Assembly (NCBI GenBank): GCA_024398055.1
Contig: CP073749.1
Location: 4,960,594-5,024,593, forward strand
Length of the DNA: 64,000 bases
Source: a bacterium SCSIO 12741
Lineage (GTDB): Bacteria; Bacteroidota; Bacteroidia; Flavobacteriales_G; Salibacteraceae
Direction: 5' to 3'
Part shown: piece after piece, positions 34,125-43,459 of the stretch
Layout of the letters: the number at the start of each line of letters is the position of its first letter
How positions within the stretch are numbered: position 1 is the stretch's first letter
The notes under the pieces: generated by a model
What the model saw: only the letters and a program-made list of their open reading frames with translations
The model's database searches: none
Told to the model about the DNA's origin: nothing
Program-made: the position numbers and the translations under genes

Positions 34125-34762
34125 CTATTCTACCGTTTTCCGGTAATCCCGACTCTTGAGCAGGTTTCCCTCGCCCTCTTCCTGGAAGCCCGCTTTAAAA
34201 ACCACGAAGGTTTTGGCAATCTTGTCATGAAGTCCCTGTCTGCGTTTATCAAAAGCCACCGCTAATACGGTCGCGATTTGAAACAACAGAATGGCTCCAT
34301 CAAATGTGGAAGAGATTGCTCCCCTTCTCCAAAATTGGAAAGAACCTGAGCTCCAAAATCTTCTGACTGGATAAAAAATATCCCAATGATGAATCCCACC
34401 GAAGCGTTCAACTGAGAAAGCAACCAGGGAAGGTCTCTTAACAAGGCATGCTTCAAGGTGATCGGATTTTGGTTTTCGTCTACCACCTTGATGCCCACAG
34501 CCATTTTTCCTAATGTAGCCCCGTAGCGAAACTCCATAAAGGGTTTATAGATCATCAGGATCAGTAAAACAAGTATGACTATAGCATTAGATTGCAGAGA
34601 CAATAAACTGTACATCATTAAACCAATGGCAGGAAGAAGTACAATGGTATCTACGATGGAAGCCCCTACCCGGGTCCAAAATCCGGCATAGGCAGGTTCT
34701 CGCAATCTGTGTTTTACATCCAAGAGTTCGTCATCGAGTGCGGATGGATTTGTTTCGGTCAT
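34125..34762 (-). CDS. RDD-family membrane protein, frameshifted near the C-terminus
   Basis: The written frame ends at 34262 after 166 residues with an unrelated tail. The RDD domain (GFWTRVGASIVDTIVL, helices, ATLGKMAVGIKVVD) is normal up to NFGEG. One frame over, the sequence continues ISSTFDGAILLFQI, then VAFDKRRQGLHDKIAKTFVV, the same ending as the RDD neighbour (VDRRKQGLHDKLADTLVV), to a stop at 34125. One extra G on the minus strand at the run 34321-34324 restores it. RDD proteins are small polytopic membrane proteins, some linked to ion transport. Indel or pseudogene. Confidence 0.78.
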
Positions 34763-34788
34763 TTTCTGTTAATTAAGTGGTTAATGCG

Positions 34789-35391
34789 TTATTCTGCGTT
34801 CTTATTCTGAAAAGCTCCTTTGCGAACCACCAGCGTATCAGCCAATTTATCGTGGAGCCCTTGTTTTCGCCGATCCACCGCAATAGCAATGATCACAACA
34901 AACTGAATTAACAACAGACCTGATCCAATGGCTGAAGTAATCGGTTCATTATAAGCGATATCAAAATCTCTAAATTCAACTATTTCTTCGAATCTCGTGG
35001 TCACAAAAACGATCATTATTCCCACCAAAGTATTGAACTGTGGAAGAATAAAAATTGAATTCCTTAGAAAGGAATCCTTGAGCGACAACTTTTGAAAGTC
35101 TGATCGAACCACTTGAATACCCAAAACCATTTTTCCGATTGTCGCTCCTTTCTCCCACTCCGCAAGGGGTTTATAGAGCATAATGGCCAATTGCACCAGA
35201 ACAACTACCACCCCCGATTTAAGGGAAACCACATTGTAAATCATGAGAACAAACAGGGTGGATAGAATCACGCCGTCAATAAGTGACGCTACCACACGAG
35301 TACCCAATCCAACATAGCGGCGATCGTGCTCGGCCTTTTCATGAAGGCCCTGGATATCGTCGTCAACCAAGGAAGGATCAGCATCGTTCAT
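34789..35391 (-). CDS. RDD-family membrane protein
   Basis: 200 residues with the RDD signature (GLGTRVVASLIDGVIL, Arg and two Asp) in the first helix, ATIGKMVLGIQVV in the middle, further TM helices and the closing VDRRKQGLHDKLADTLVV. Paralogue of the frameshifted gene at 34125-34762, 26 bases downstream; a tandem duplication. Function unknown. Confidence 0.85.
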   Translation of the reverse strand: MNDADPSLVDDDIQGLHEKAEHDRRYVGLGTRVVASLIDGVILSTLFVLMIYNVVSLKSGVVVVLVQLAIMLYKPLAEWEKGATIGKMVLGIQVVRSDFQKLSLKDSFLRNSIFILPQFNTLVGIMIVFVTTRFEEIVEFRDFDIAYNEPITSAIGSGLLLIQFVVIIAIAVDRRKQGLHDKLADTLVVRKGAFQNKNAE

Positions 35392-35475
35392 GGTGCTGCA
35401 ATTTAATCCATTTTCTGAATTTTCAGATTCACTTTTCGACCTATGAATGAAGGAATTAAATAGAAGTCCAAATCC

Positions 35476-36573
35476 TTATTGATTGGTGCTAATGGCATGT
35501 AGAATAACCTTCTTTTGTTTGCCTCTTAGCAGAATCTCACCAATCTGATCAGACTTCACCTCTTCCGGTAAATGGAGTCCTAAGGTCAACTTTTGGGAGG
35601 TGAGCAGATCACTTTCATATTGCTTGCACAAACTCTGAATGCGAGCCGTGGTATTGAGTACATCTCCCGTATACACAATCTGTTTTTTGAGGGCACCAAT
35701 TTCACCAGTGGTTACTTCACCTACATGTGCACCGGCTTTAAAATCGGGAATCACGCCAAATTGACGTTGGAAATCGTCCGCTTTTTCGCGAAACACTTTT
35801 TTCAAATCAAAAAAGCATTGGATGCACCGGTTGTTTTCAAAACCATCTTTGGCCAGCCAGGATATAACTACCTCATCTCCGATGTACTGGTATACTTCGC
35901 CTTTTGAACGAATAATGGCATCCGACATAATTTCGTAGTAGAGCTGCAGTAGGTCAAAATAGCGTACATGCCCAATTTTTTCAGCAATACCGGTTGAGTT
36001 CTTCATATCCAGAAACATGAATATTCGGTACTCCTGTTTGGGTCGGTGATACCTGCCCGTGATAAAATTAATCGTGACCTGGTGCCCCAAATTTTCACTA
36101 ATGGCCGCATAAAATACGCTGATCATGATATGAAAAGACAACTGCAGGGCGGTGTTCCAAAAAACGGTGCTGTGAAAAAAGTTAGCCGTTTTTTCCAAAA
36201 CTTCCGGATCGATAATGGACTTGGACAATTCAATAGCCGCAGCCAATGGAAATGCCAGAACCATAATGATCAGCATAAGCGTGGAGTAAACCAGAAACTT
36301 ATAAAAGACCTTCCAAACAAAGCTGAATCGATGAAACCACTTTTCCATCAAAAACAACTCAATAGTTCCTACCAAGAAACCCACCAACATGATAGCTAAG
36401 CTCGAAAACAGGAATATGGGAACGGAAATCGTAACGGCCGAAGTTGGATCCGGATTTTGATTGCCGGTAAGTAAAGTATCACTCAGCAAAAAGAACCACC
36501 CCACAAAGAGCCAGATAAATCCAAATGGAAAAATCCGGAATAGGTTTCTTCTGGCTTTAGGTGTCAATTTCAT
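35476..36573 (-). CDS. Membrane-bound class III adenylate/guanylate cyclase
   Basis: 365 residues. About four TM helices occupy residues 15-160, followed by a nucleotidyl cyclase catalytic domain: FMFLDMKNSTGIAEKIG (first metal Asp), GEVYQYIGDEVVISW (second metal Asp), FKAGAHVGEVTTGEIGALKKQIVYTGDVLNTTARI. Makes cAMP or cGMP in response to a membrane signal. The metal Asp pair is intact, so activity is expected. No paired receptor gene seen nearby. Confidence 0.88.
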   Translation of the reverse strand: MKLTPKARRNLFRIFPFGFIWLFVGWFFLLSDTLLTGNQNPDPTSAVTISVPIFLFSSLAIMLVGFLVGTIELFLMEKWFHRFSFVWKVFYKFLVYSTLMLIIMVLAFPLAAAIELSKSIIDPEVLEKTANFFHSTVFWNTALQLSFHIMISVFYAAISENLGHQVTINFITGRYHRPKQEYRIFMFLDMKNSTGIAEKIGHVRYFDLLQLYYEIMSDAIIRSKGEVYQYIGDEVVISWLAKDGFENNRCIQCFFDLKKVFREKADDFQRQFGVIPDFKAGAHVGEVTTGEIGALKKQIVYTGDVLNTTARIQSLCKQYESDLLTSQKLTLGLHLPEEVKSDQIGEILLRGKQKKVILHAISTNQ

Positions 36574-36662
36574 CGTGATGCTTCGCCTTTTCAGGGGAGG
36601 AAATTAGCAAATCAAGTGGTGCAGTATCCAGGCATTTTCTATTTTTCATTAAAATTTCACCC

Positions 36663-37112
36663 ATGAAAACCCTTTATCTAATCGCAACCTTGGCTGTATT
36701 TCTTTCGGCTTGCAGCTCTCCGCCCTCTCAGGATTTAAGTTGGCTAGAAGGTGAATGGATCCGAGTAGGTCTCGATTCCGGACAATCCGGTAAGGAAATT
36801 TGGCGAGCAAGCGATCAGGGATTGGTGGGTACAGGTCAATTTTTTGAAGGAGATCAACTGGTATTTGAAGAAGGACTTAGAATCGAACAGCACAACCAAA
36901 CCTGGAATTACATTGCCGCAGTTAGCCATAACGACACCTCGGTTTTCTTCCCTTTTACACAGCTCAAAAAGGGACATTTCGTAGCCGAGAATTCAAAGCA
37001 CGACTTTCCCAAAAAGATTGAATATCACCTTTCAGGAGATACGTTAACCGCTATCGTTTCTGGTGACAACAAGCAATTAAAGTTTGCCTTTGTAAAAGCC
37101 CATGTACCGTAA
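36663..37112 (+). CDS. DUF6265-like lipoprotein
   Basis: 149 residues. Lipobox LSAC near residue 18; the mature part begins LSWLEGEWIR, as in DUF6265 small lipoproteins, and ends in strands with HDFPKKIEYHLSGDTL. Predicted eight-stranded lipocalin-like domain; function unknown. Divergent from the cyclase gene, 89 bases apart. Confidence 0.75.
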   Translation: MKTLYLIATLAVFLSACSSPPSQDLSWLEGEWIRVGLDSGQSGKEIWRASDQGLVGTGQFFEGDQLVFEEGLRIEQHNQTWNYIAAVSHNDTSVFFPFTQLKKGHFVAENSKHDFPKKIEYHLSGDTLTAIVSGDNKQLKFAFVKAHVP

Positions 37113-37189
37113 ACAGTGAAAAGCTCTGCAAGACTTGCCCGTCGTTGCTGGAAAAAAATCTACATTTAAAATCTCAAAAAAATGGACTG

Positions 37190-38230
37190 ATGGAGCAGAA
37201 CAATAGCCGAAAAATCTACGTATTGCTTTTGGTAATCATCTCGGTGGTTGTCATCATTTATGGGCAAAAGGTTATCATACCCTTTATTCTTTCCGTGCTC
37301 TTTTGGTTTCTAATTCGGGTTATCCGAAAACTACTTCAGAAGGTCCCTGTCATTGGAAAGATTCCTCAATGGATACTTACCCTCACCTCATCGGCATTGC
37401 TACTGAGTGTGGTTTTTGGCGTAGTAGAAATGCTATCGGTAAACATCCAGCAGCTTTCCGCCAACATGGCTTCTTATCAATCCAACATTCAAAACATTAC
37501 CCTACAAATCGATGAAGCCTTGAATGTGGACATTATGGATCAGGCTAAGGACTACTCCAAGGATTTTAACTTTACGAAAATCATTTCCGGCATTATTGGT
37601 GCTCTCGTGGGCTTGTTTGGCAACATATTCACGGTCTTTTTCTACCTCGTTTTCATTCTGTTGGAGGAACCTCATTTTGGCGAAAAGCTAAAGGCCATGT
37701 ACCCCAACTCCGACCGGTACAAAAATGTGTCTACGGTAATCAAAAAAATTGATCAATCCATTAGTACCTACATCACCATGAAGACGGGCGTAAGTGTGCT
37801 CACCGGTGTATTGAGTTATTTTGCCTTGCTCATTATTGGAGTAGATTCTCCCGCATTCTGGGCCTTTCTTATTTTCATTTTGAACTTTATTCCGACCATT
37901 GGATCCCTAATAGCGACCTCCTTTCCAGCGGTTTTTGCCATGCTTCAATTTGGCGAACTTCTACCTGCCATTTTGGTTATTGTGGTAGTTGGCGCTATTC
38001 AAGTGTTGGTTGGGAGTATTCTTGAACCACGTCTTGTTGGATCTACCTTAAATGTAAGTCCCTTGGTCACCTTAATTACCCTGGCACTTTGGGGAAGTAT
38101 CTGGGGAATTATCGGCATGCTGATTTCCGTTCCTATCACGGTCATCATCATCATTATCCTCAACGAATTTCCCGAAACCCGACCGGCAGCTATATTGCTC
38201 AGTCAAAGGGTTCCAAATAAGGACGAATAG
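37190..38230 (+). CDS. AI-2E family permease
   Basis: 346 residues from the ATG at 37190; a TTG 15 codons upstream is possible. About eight TM helices with the family pattern: two N-terminal helices, a long amphipathic loop (QQLSANMASYQSNIQNITLQ), GLFGNIFTVFFYLVFILLEE, the conserved PTIGS (FIPTIGSLIAT) and EPRLVGSTLNVSPLVTLI. Members export or exchange small solutes, for example TqsA (AI-2) or Na+/H+ antiporters, so the substrate is not assignable. Confidence 0.9.
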   Translation: MEQNNSRKIYVLLLVIISVVVIIYGQKVIIPFILSVLFWFLIRVIRKLLQKVPVIGKIPQWILTLTSSALLLSVVFGVVEMLSVNIQQLSANMASYQSNIQNITLQIDEALNVDIMDQAKDYSKDFNFTKIISGIIGALVGLFGNIFTVFFYLVFILLEEPHFGEKLKAMYPNSDRYKNVSTVIKKIDQSISTYITMKTGVSVLTGVLSYFALLIIGVDSPAFWAFLIFILNFIPTIGSLIATSFPAVFAMLQFGELLPAILVIVVVGAIQVLVGSILEPRLVGSTLNVSPLVTLITLALWGSIWGIIGMLISVPITVIIIIILNEFPETRPAAILLSQRVPNKDE

Positions 38231-38265
38231 CCCTTTTCCTCTTGTTTCATTTTTAAACCAAAACC

Positions 38266-39315
38266 ATGAAAAAATCGATCATAATTACAGGTTGCATCTC
38301 CGCCGGACTGGTTCTATTGGGCTGCCTTTTTAAAATGCAGCACTACCCGGGTGCATCCTTTATGCTGCTCATTGGCACGCTACTATTCTCCATGGTCACG
38401 CTGACCTTATTCCTGATTTACCGGATTCAAATTCGCCGAACTCAATTTGATGTTTTTGCCGGTGTGATTATCACGGTAACAACCTGGTTATTGACGATGG
38501 GCTTGCTGTTTAAAATTCAGCACTACCCGGGTGGTACATCCTTGCTTTATATTGGGCAAATTCTCTTGATTTTTGGGTTGATTCCCGTTGCTATTGTCAG
38601 TTTCAACAAATCTGAAAATCCTTATTCAGGTCTCAATTTAATGGCCTTACTTGCCGCCTTCACAGGTATCACCATGGCATCGACTATCTCTTATTCGCTC
38701 AATTCCTTACAAGGCCACCTGGTTAGTTACCGGCAAACGCACAGCATCAATTCTCATCAAATAGATCGCAATGCTCTGTTGCATGAGAGACTGGCTCAAT
38801 CTGGGAATACCCAAGCTCAAGCCGATCAGATTTACGCTCTAAGTAATGAGACCTGGGAGGAAATTGAAGATGCTCAAGTGAGGCTGATGGCCACTGTGGA
38901 CATGCTTCCCATAGAACGGGCTGAAGAAATGGAATTCTGGGAAATCATGAACATTGATAACAGCGATGTGTCGTCCCAACTTTTTATTGGAGCGGATAGT
39001 TGGCAACCCAGTAAAGAACCCGGCTCAGCATTAGCCTTGAGGGCATCTGTTGAATCCTATGCCGAACAATTGAGCGGCTTGATGAAAAACCCAAAAAACA
39101 GGATAACGCTGGAAGAATACCTCCGTGACTTTTTCCAGACTTATGAAACCTTTGGTACGGTGGAATCCTGGGAAGTAGAGAACTTCTACCATGCCAGCGC
39201 CATTTCAGCGGGTCACGTTTTGGAAAGCATGCAAAGTCTTGTATTGTCTCTTGAAGAACTGGCTTATGAAGATTTGATGGATCAATCCCAGCCGGAAACC
39301 TCAGCCGTGGAATAG
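38266..39315 (+). CDS. GldL-like membrane protein with large extracytoplasmic domain
   Basis: 349 residues. Four TM helices in the first ~125 residues form a twice-repeated unit, each ending in the motif FKMQHYPGAS / FKIQHYPGGTS, close to the LFKIxHxxG motif of the GldL motor subunit of gliding/T9SS. The remaining ~210 residues are a soluble helical domain of unknown type. It is not GldL itself: no GldM, GldK or GldN gene is adjacent. It follows the AI-2E permease by 35 bases and may be in its transcript. Confidence 0.6.
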   Translation: MKKSIIITGCISAGLVLLGCLFKMQHYPGASFMLLIGTLLFSMVTLTLFLIYRIQIRRTQFDVFAGVIITVTTWLLTMGLLFKIQHYPGGTSLLYIGQILLIFGLIPVAIVSFNKSENPYSGLNLMALLAAFTGITMASTISYSLNSLQGHLVSYRQTHSINSHQIDRNALLHERLAQSGNTQAQADQIYALSNETWEEIEDAQVRLMATVDMLPIERAEEMEFWEIMNIDNSDVSSQLFIGADSWQPSKEPGSALALRASVESYAEQLSGLMKNPKNRITLEEYLRDFFQTYETFGTVESWEVENFYHASAISAGHVLESMQSLVLSLEELAYEDLMDQSQPETSAVE

Positions 39316-39318
39316 AAC

Positions 39319-39993
39319 TTAATCCAACTCCCTCAAAATATCGAGACGACCTTTGAAGTATCCAATCTTTTTGAGGTAGCTCCGCTCCCATTCGTTGAGG
39401 GTGGCGACACCTAAACCGATTTCTTCGTAGATGCGGCCTTGTTTGCGCAATTGAACCGATTCGACCAAACGGATTTTGGGTTTGGCAGCCAATCCTACTC
39501 CCGATAGATCGAGAAAATTTCCTTTGTGAACCTTGCCTCTGGTAATCATTCCCACCAAAAAGAAACTTCGGGGCGTGATTTCAAAACAGGAATTCCATTT
39601 AAACTTTCCCACAATTTGATCATGCCAGTCATGCCCACAATGGCGGCACTGACGAGCTTGCGGCGTACGGGTCAACTGGCCACAGCTGGGACACAGGTTG
39701 AGGTAAACCGATTCTGGAGACTCCACCAAAATACGCTCGGCCACCTGAACTTGAAAAGCTTCAAATCCATCCTTCAATAGATTCAACACCTGGGCATCGT
39801 CCGTTAACCAACCCATTTCCTTGTAGCGGCGAAACTCCTTGGGTCTATCGGCTCCCTCCAACTTCAATTCAAAGGAGGCGTGACGCCTTGCAGCCTGCTC
39901 CAATGGCGAGAGCAAATGAGCAAAATAATTGAAGATATATCGGGCGGTTTCCAGGTCCATTTCTACCAAATTCCAGGAACTCGAAAGTACCAT
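39319..39993 (-). CDS. Unknown protein with central zinc ribbon
   Basis: 224 residues, soluble. CPSCG and CRHCGHDWH (about residues 106-128) form a CxxC-CxxC zinc ribbon. The segment following (HDQIVGKFKWNSCFEI ... GVGLAAKPKIRLVESV) and an N-terminal helical part are not assignable. It ends 4 bases from the end of the convergent GldL-like gene, so the two 3' ends almost touch. Confidence 0.62.
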   Translation of the reverse strand: MVLSSSWNLVEMDLETARYIFNYFAHLLSPLEQAARRHASFELKLEGADRPKEFRRYKEMGWLTDDAQVLNLLKDGFEAFQVQVAERILVESPESVYLNLCPSCGQLTRTPQARQCRHCGHDWHDQIVGKFKWNSCFEITPRSFFLVGMITRGKVHKGNFLDLSGVGLAAKPKIRLVESVQLRKQGRIYEEIGLGVATLNEWERSYLKKIGYFKGRLDILRELD

Positions 39994-40064
39994 TTTTCTA
40001 AGGGAACATTTTCCAAAATCCTCTAAAAAAGCGCTAATCTTGTAATTCCCTAAATGTCAAAATC

Positions 40065-40592
40065 ATGAGAAAAGCAGTTGCCTACATAGCTTGTAGTTTG
40101 GATGGAAAAATCGCCGATAAAGAGGGCAAAGTGGATTGGCTGGACCGGGTTCCACATCCCGAAAACAGCGACTACGGGTACAAATCTTTTTACGAATCCA
40201 TCGACACTACCTTGATGGGAGCAACTACCTATCGGGATGTTTTAGGCTTTGATGTTCCCTTTCCCTACCCCGATAAAACCAATTATGTCATTACCCATGA
40301 TCGAAACCTCAAGACCTTAGATTCCGTTACTCTTGTTCACGATCTATCACCAGAGTGGATGAAGGATTTGAAATCTCAACCTGGTAAAGACATTTGGGTG
40401 GTAGGCGGTAGTTTTTTAAACACCTGGATGATTGAACATCACTTCTTGGATAAGCTCATCCTTTTTATAATGCCCGTAGTTTTGGGAGAAGGAATACCCT
40501 TATTTACAGCAGGAACTGGAGAAGTACCCGGAAAACTAAAGGAACACAAGACCTACTCTTCGGGTGTAGTAGAATTACATTATGAATTTTAG
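40065..40592 (+). CDS. Dihydrofolate reductase family protein (RibD C-terminal-like)
   Basis: 175 residues. Fold markers: AYIACSLDGKIAD at the start, MGATTYRDVLGF, TDKTNYVIT, then GKDIWVVGGSFLN and LDKLILFIMPVVLGEGIPLF, the typical ending of YyaP/YwjB proteins and RibD reductase domains. NADPH-dependent reductase of unknown substrate. Single gene; a near -7 box TAATCTTG lies about 30 bases before the ATG. Confidence 0.88.
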   Translation: MRKAVAYIACSLDGKIADKEGKVDWLDRVPHPENSDYGYKSFYESIDTTLMGATTYRDVLGFDVPFPYPDKTNYVITHDRNLKTLDSVTLVHDLSPEWMKDLKSQPGKDIWVVGGSFLNTWMIEHHFLDKLILFIMPVVLGEGIPLFTAGTGEVPGKLKEHKTYSSGVVELHYEF

Positions 40593-40645
40593 CCGACGAA
40601 AACCTTCCTCTGAAAATTGCTACCTTCCCGCCGTCAAACACACTT

Positions 40646-41437
40646 ATGATCAAGGCCAGAACCCGATATAACCTCACCAAATTCACTGGATTGCTGCTTG
40701 AAGCCATTGGCATCATTGCATCCATTTTGGTGGCCTTTGCTATCGAAAACTGGGACGAAGAATTGAAGAAGGTTGAAAAGGAAGAATTCTACCTCATGAG
40801 CCTTCACTCGGATTTGATCAAGGACCAAAATCAACTCACTCGACGCATTCAGGAATACGAGAATAAAATGGCTACCACCGTGGAGTTGATGCATATTCTC
40901 ACTCGGCCCGAAAACATTGATCAGGCGCAGGTCATTGAATTGATCGAAAACAAACTGACTTACAACTTTGCTTACGTACCCTCCAACAACACCTATCAAG
41001 CTTTGGAATCGAGCGGAGATGTGAAATTTATTAGCAATACCGTACTCAAGCTGTTGCTCTTTGAGTTGGATAAATCCTTCCAAACCAATGAGCAGAAAGG
41101 GCTGGTCTTCATGGCCTATACCAATAGCCCAACCTGGTCGGAGATACTGGTGGACAATTTCAACTATCAGAACCACACTATAAGTCTGACCGAAGAGGAA
41201 ATGCGGACCTTGCTTTACAACCGCATAAAACGATTCAATAAACTTCTGGAGACCTATTACTACGACATGCAGGGCACCCTGCTCAAAATTCAGGAAGTGC
41301 GTGAAGCACTCGAAGAAGAGCTTAAAAACAAGGAGCTGATGATTGAGCAGGAAATCGAAGAAGTGCAGGTCGACGAAGAGAAGGAACTACAGACCGAAGA
41401 GGAAGAGTTAGAAGAACTTTTGGACGAAATTAATTGA
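40646..41437 (+). CDS. DUF6090-like membrane protein with acidic tail
   Basis: 263 residues. One N-terminal TM segment (LTKFTGLLLEAIGIIASILVAFAIENW) immediately followed by a charged helical domain (DEELKKVEKEEFYLMSL), the layout of DUF6090 proteins of Bacteroidota. The last ~50 residues are nearly all Glu/Gln/Leu/Lys (EEELKNKELMIEQEIEEV and on), a probable coiled coil. Function unknown. Confidence 0.7.
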   Translation: MIKARTRYNLTKFTGLLLEAIGIIASILVAFAIENWDEELKKVEKEEFYLMSLHSDLIKDQNQLTRRIQEYENKMATTVELMHILTRPENIDQAQVIELIENKLTYNFAYVPSNNTYQALESSGDVKFISNTVLKLLLFELDKSFQTNEQKGLVFMAYTNSPTWSEILVDNFNYQNHTISLTEEEMRTLLYNRIKRFNKLLETYYYDMQGTLLKIQEVREALEEELKNKELMIEQEIEEVQVDEEKELQTEEEELEELLDEIN

Positions 41438-41446
41438 GTAACTTTG
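41420..41446 (+). promoter_or_regulatory. Candidate promoter of the YceI gene, very close to its start
   Basis: TTG at 41420-41422 and TAACTTTG at 41439-41446, 16 bases between; the box is only 4 bases before the ATG, so the transcript would be nearly leaderless. Confidence 0.35.
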
Positions 41447-41450
41447 ATCT

Positions 41451-42008
41451 ATGCGCAATGTTTTGCTAATACCATTAATCACGCTATTGATGGGCTTCTC
41501 AGCCCCCAACCCACTTTCTACCATCTACAAAACGAGTCAGGCCAAAGTGCATTTTTCATCAGAAGCACCGATGGAAATAATCAAGGCAGAATCGAGCAAA
41601 TTGGTAGGCCTATTCAACACAGAAAAGAACAGCTTTGCCTTTCAAGTATCCTGCATTTCATTCATGGGTTTTAATTCGGAGCTACAGCGAGAGCACTTCA
41701 ATGAAAATTATATGGAGAGCACCAAATACCCAAAAATTAAGTTTGTGGGCAAGCTCGTTGATCCCGTTGATTACAACCAAAAAGGCAAGACTCAAGTAAA
41801 GGTTAAGGGTTCACTCAACATTCATGGAATTAGTAAGGAACGAACTTTAGATGCAACGCTGGAAATAACTGATAACAAGCTTATTATCAACAGTCAATTT
41901 GAAGTGCCCTTGGCAGACCACAACATTAAGATACCTACCATTGTAAACCAAAAAATTGCCAAGATGATTACCTGTACGGTACAGGCCGAAATGGTACCAA
42001 AAAGCTAA
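41451..42008 (+). CDS. YceI family secreted protein
   Basis: 185 residues. Signal peptide at the N-terminus (LLIPLITLLMGFSAP). The YceI beta-barrel pattern is clear: KVHFSSEAPMEIIKAES, FQVSCISFMGFNSELQREHFNENYMES, KYPKIKFVGK, GSLNIHGISKERTLDATLEI. Family members bind isoprenoid-type lipids in the periplasm. Follows the DUF6090-like gene by 13 bases but may have its own promoter. Confidence 0.92.
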   Translation: MRNVLLIPLITLLMGFSAPNPLSTIYKTSQAKVHFSSEAPMEIIKAESSKLVGLFNTEKNSFAFQVSCISFMGFNSELQREHFNENYMESTKYPKIKFVGKLVDPVDYNQKGKTQVKVKGSLNIHGISKERTLDATLEITDNKLIINSQFEVPLADHNIKIPTIVNQKIAKMITCTVQAEMVPKS

Positions 42009-42108
42009 TTTTTCCTGGGTAAGCTTTCCGCGAAATAGGGTACCATTTACACATCTTTCGGAAAATCAGATTTACAGACTTAAAAAGAATTGCTAAATTC
42101 GGGCTCAA

Positions 42109-42342
42109 ATGAACGGTTTAAAGATTTTGGGTTTAACAGTTTTGATGATGGGAGTAGCTTCTGCGCATGCCACTTCTGATGATCCAAACCCGCGTTTAGA
42201 TCTGGACCCGATCAAAAAGGACAGCAACTCGATTGCCGAACCTGATACCAATGCAGCCCGAACGGTTTTCTTCCCCAATCCTTTCTTTCAGCTTATCCTT
42301 ACCCCACCTGAGGAAACGGATAAACAAGATCCTGGAATTTAG
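42109..42342 (+). CDS. Small secreted protein of unknown function
   Basis: 77 residues. Signal peptide with likely cleavage after SAHA or ATS; the mature ~55 residues are Pro/Asp-rich (DDPNPRLDLDPIKKDS ... PPEETDKQDPG) with an FFPNPFF motif. No relatives recognised. It sits 76 bases before the DUF481 gene on the same strand, possibly in one unit. Confidence 0.5.
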   Translation: MNGLKILGLTVLMMGVASAHATSDDPNPRLDLDPIKKDSNSIAEPDTNAARTVFFPNPFFQLILTPPEETDKQDPGI

Positions 42343-42418
42343 TACCGAAGGACTTTCCACAACCCTTTTTCATCCTCTCTTGTTGTTTTACTTTCGCAGG
42401 ACGATTGCAAATTAACCC

Positions 42419-43459
42419 ATGGTGATTCAACGAAACGCTTTTCTTCTACTTGGTTTTACAGGACTTATTTTACTGGGTTGCTGGAATTCTGCCAAAGCTG
42501 AAAACACTGACACCATTGTATTTGCCAATGGAGATCGGCTCACTGGTGAAATTAAATCGCTGGACATGGGCAAGCTCAAATTCGACACCGATGAATCCGG
42601 GGTTATCGCCCTGGACTGGGACGATGTAAGCTGGATAAGCTCGCCCAATGATTTCGAAATGTCTCTCCGCGATCACAGTGAATTTTTTGGAACCTTGGGG
42701 CGGGCAGCTCCTGGTTATGTGGAACTTCGAGGCACCCGGGAAACCCGAACGGTGGCCCTGATGGAACTGGTGAGCATGAAAAAAGTGGAGCGTGGATTCT
42801 GGCCCAAGGTAGACGGAAGTCTGGAAGCAGGATTCAGCTTTACCAAAGCAAGTCAGGTTTTGCAATACAACCTGGGTGGAAAAATTAGCTACCGCAACCA
42901 AAGACTCACAGCGGAGATGGGCGGAAGCATGATTGTGACCGAGCAGGAAGAACTCCAAAACACCCGAAAATCAGATCTCAACCTCACCGTACAATATACC
43001 CTGGTGAAAAGGTGGTACGTGGCTGTGAACTCCGGTCTTGGGCAAAACAGCGAATTAGGATTGGACCTCCGGGTAAAAGGCGGGGTGGGTTTAGGTAATG
43101 ATTTCATTTACACCAATGCGCATCGTTTTCATGGAACAGTAGGTACGATTGTAAACGCTGAGCGAGCCATTGATAGCACCGATTATGTAACCTCATCAGA
43201 AGGTGTTGCTACCATAGGTTATCTTCTGTTTAATAGCGGAGTAAAAGATTTTTATGTGGATGCGAATGCCACTGTTTATCCCAGTTTTAGTATTCCAGGT
43301 CGTTATCGGGGTGAGATTAATATCAATCCGAAAGTGGAAATCGTAAACAACCTCAAATTTGGATTTAGATACTACTACCAATTTGATACAAGACCTGTGA
43401 GTGAAGCCGCTTCAACCGAAGACTGGGGGGTTATATCTACCCTCTCCTATTCCTTTTAG
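42419..43459 (+). CDS. DUF481 family outer-membrane protein
   Basis: 346 residues. N-terminal signal (lipoprotein-type Cys in LLGC, or cleavage after SAKAE), then a small FANGDRLTGEIKSLDMGKLKF domain, as found before DUF481 barrels. The C-terminal ~220 residues are alternating strands of an outer-membrane barrel ending TLSYSF. Transport or structural role unknown. Its 3' end overlaps the convergent YheT-like gene by 4 bases. Confidence 0.85.
   Translation: MVIQRNAFLLLGFTGLILLGCWNSAKAENTDTIVFANGDRLTGEIKSLDMGKLKFDTDESGVIALDWDDVSWISSPNDFEMSLRDHSEFFGTLGRAAPGYVELRGTRETRTVALMELVSMKKVERGFWPKVDGSLEAGFSFTKASQVLQYNLGGKISYRNQRLTAEMGGSMIVTEQEELQNTRKSDLNLTVQYTLVKRWYVAVNSGLGQNSELGLDLRVKGGVGLGNDFIYTNAHRFHGTVGTIVNAERAIDSTDYVTSSEGVATIGYLLFNSGVKDFYVDANATVYPSFSIPGRYRGEININPKVEIVNNLKFGFRYYYQFDTRPVSEAASTEDWGVISTLSYSF

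Noticed and set aside
37145-37189. TTG start for the AI-2E permease 15 codons earlier
   Set aside because: The ATG at 37190 gives a usual short N-terminus; the added residues resemble no family N-terminus.
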